From the NCBI GenBank assembly GCA_034408745.1, contig JAWXCM010000455.1, forward strand, positions 1 to 8,170: a stretch of 8,170 bases of DNA, in the 5' to 3' direction. The notes below the pieces were generated by a model. That model was not told where the DNA came from. It did not search any database and worked only from the letters and a program-made list of their open reading frames with translations. This document shows positions 7,512-8,170 of the stretch, piece by piece. The translations under genes and the position numbers were made by a program. Source of the DNA: JAWXCM01 sp034408745 (lineage in GTDB: Bacteria; Acidobacteriota; Terriglobia; Bryobacterales; Bryobacteraceae). Position 1 is the stretch's first letter, and each line of letters begins with the position of its first letter.

Positions 7512-7702
7512 GATATGACTCTGGTACTGCCGCCCTACTGGATCGAGAGCCTCCAGGAAAGAAGAGTCAACTACTCAAAAAGAAATCAAAGGCCGGGGGC
7601 CGTCGCCGTGCGTCTCGTGGTCTGAGGCCGGTTTCAGACGCTGGCTGGAAGCTGTCATGGCTGCTAGAACGGCGATAACGTCTAGTGCTGGATCGACCGT
7701 GA
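7512..7702 (+). other. Non-coding gap between the operon end and the transposase remnant
   Basis: I see no convincing gene here. The only ATG-led reading near the operon end (7515-7625, 36 codons) has no ribosome site and a composition unlike a real protein. A six-base inverted repeat (GTCTGA 7620-7625, TCAGAC 7634-7639) with an eight-base loop has no T-run after it, so it is at best a weak candidate for the operon terminator. The left end of the mobile element probably lies in this stretch, but I cannot see its terminal repeat. Confidence 0.5.
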
Positions 7703-8170
7703 TATCGCCGTTTGGAATCCGTTCGGCGGGACATACTCCACTTCAGAACGCTGACGAAGAAATCCTGGGAGGACCGAGATTGTTCAGACAACCAACTGGA
7801 CGCGGTCCAAACTGAGATGGCGGTCTGTCGACCAACAGCAGCCGATCCAGAGCGTCTGAAGCGCAACAAAGCCTTGCCCGACGATCGCGGTATTTCTTTG
7901 GCGATTGTGGACGGCCACGAAAGCCATACCAGCTATCGCCGCCATTGCCAGGGGTGTATAGAACGGACCATCCATTTCGCGCAAGGAGAGCGCATTCAGT
8001 ATTACCACCGGCAGGTGACGCTGATGCTGGTGACCGGCGCCCCGGCCGGACGCCCACCCCTGCGGATCCCGTTGGATCATGAACCGCAACGCCCCGGCGA
8101 AGATGAAGTTGCTACCGCTCGCCCGTTTGCTCCAGCGCGTGCTGATCGACTATCCGCGCGCGTTCTATTC
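7703..8170 (+). pseudogene. Decayed DDE transposase (IS4-like), internal fragment with a frameshift, cut by window end
   Basis: The frame open from 7703 reads, from about 7742, FRTLTKKSWEDRDC, then PERLKRNKALPDDRG, AIVDGHESHTSYRRHCQGC (7901-7957), ERIQYYHRQVTLMLV and LDHEPQRPGEDEVATA (ending near 8119). This is the conserved middle of a DDE transposase group common in Acidobacteriota and other soil bacteria. The Asp of VDGHE (codon at 7910) is the probable first catalytic acid, followed by a CxxC. After 8117 this frame becomes meaningless (RPFAPARADRLSARVLF), while the +1 frame from 8118 gives LARLLQRVLIDYPRAF, the expected continuation. The coding frame has therefore shifted once. A TGA at 7700 precedes the fragment, the only in-frame ATG (7817) is internal, and the normal N-terminal region is absent. 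I call it a broken insertion-sequence remnant; the right end, including the later acidic residues, is outside the window. The exact IS family is uncertain. Confidence 0.75.

Noticed and set aside
7515..7625. 36-codon ORF just after the operon
   Set aside because: It has no Shine-Dalgarno, no family pattern and an unlikely composition.
7620..7639. Inverted repeat GTCTGA/TCAGAC as a terminator
   Set aside because: The stem is only six pairs (two more only with G-T wobble) and no T-run follows, so it is not strong enough to call.
7743..8089. Minus-strand reading frames of about 100 codons over the 3' flank
   Set aside because: The + strand reading of the same bases is a recognisable transposase, so these are antisense shadows.
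1..8170. CRISPR array, tRNA, rRNA or attachment site
   Set aside because: I saw no regularly spaced direct repeats and no tRNA-like or rRNA-like segments on either strand.

Overview
The window looks like a piece of an Acidobacteriota genome, probably from the Solibacter/Bryobacter group (Bryobacterales). The main reason is the gene at 5661-7511, which carries what I recognise as the TIGR03437 domain, first described as a Solibacter paralogous-family C-terminal domain. Large secreted proteins built from Ig-like modules fit the same group. This placement comes from recognising families by eye; no search was run.

Layout, all on the + strand. (1) 2-5053: a very large mosaic protein whose 5' end lies outside the window. 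It runs through Ig-like modules, two NBR1-type Ig-like domains, a carboxypeptidase-regulatory-like domain, an unassigned beta-rich region of about 270 residues, a probable beta-propeller, two CARDB-like domains and a chitobiase-type C-terminal domain. (2) 5090-5317: a 75-residue DUF4177-like small protein, 36 bases downstream. (3) 5314-5664: a divergent YidD-like protein (membrane protein insertion efficiency factor family) that starts inside the stop of the previous gene (ATGA). (4) 5661-7511: a secreted TIGR03437-domain protein with a clear signal peptide, which starts inside the stop of the YidD-like gene (a second ATGA). (5) 7512-7702: non-coding as far as I can see. (6) 7703-8170: the decayed middle part of a DDE transposase with no visible start and at least one frameshift, cut by the window end.

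Genes 2, 3 and 4 are packed with two four-base stop/start overlaps, so they are very probably one translationally coupled operon. The large gene upstream may belong to the same transcript. The pairing is unusual: a tiny cytosolic protein and a membrane-insertion factor paralogue sit next to two large exported beta-rich proteins. One reading is that the small pair helps produce or export the large proteins, but nothing in the sequence proves this. The transposase scar marks the 3' flank as a site of past mobile-element insertion.
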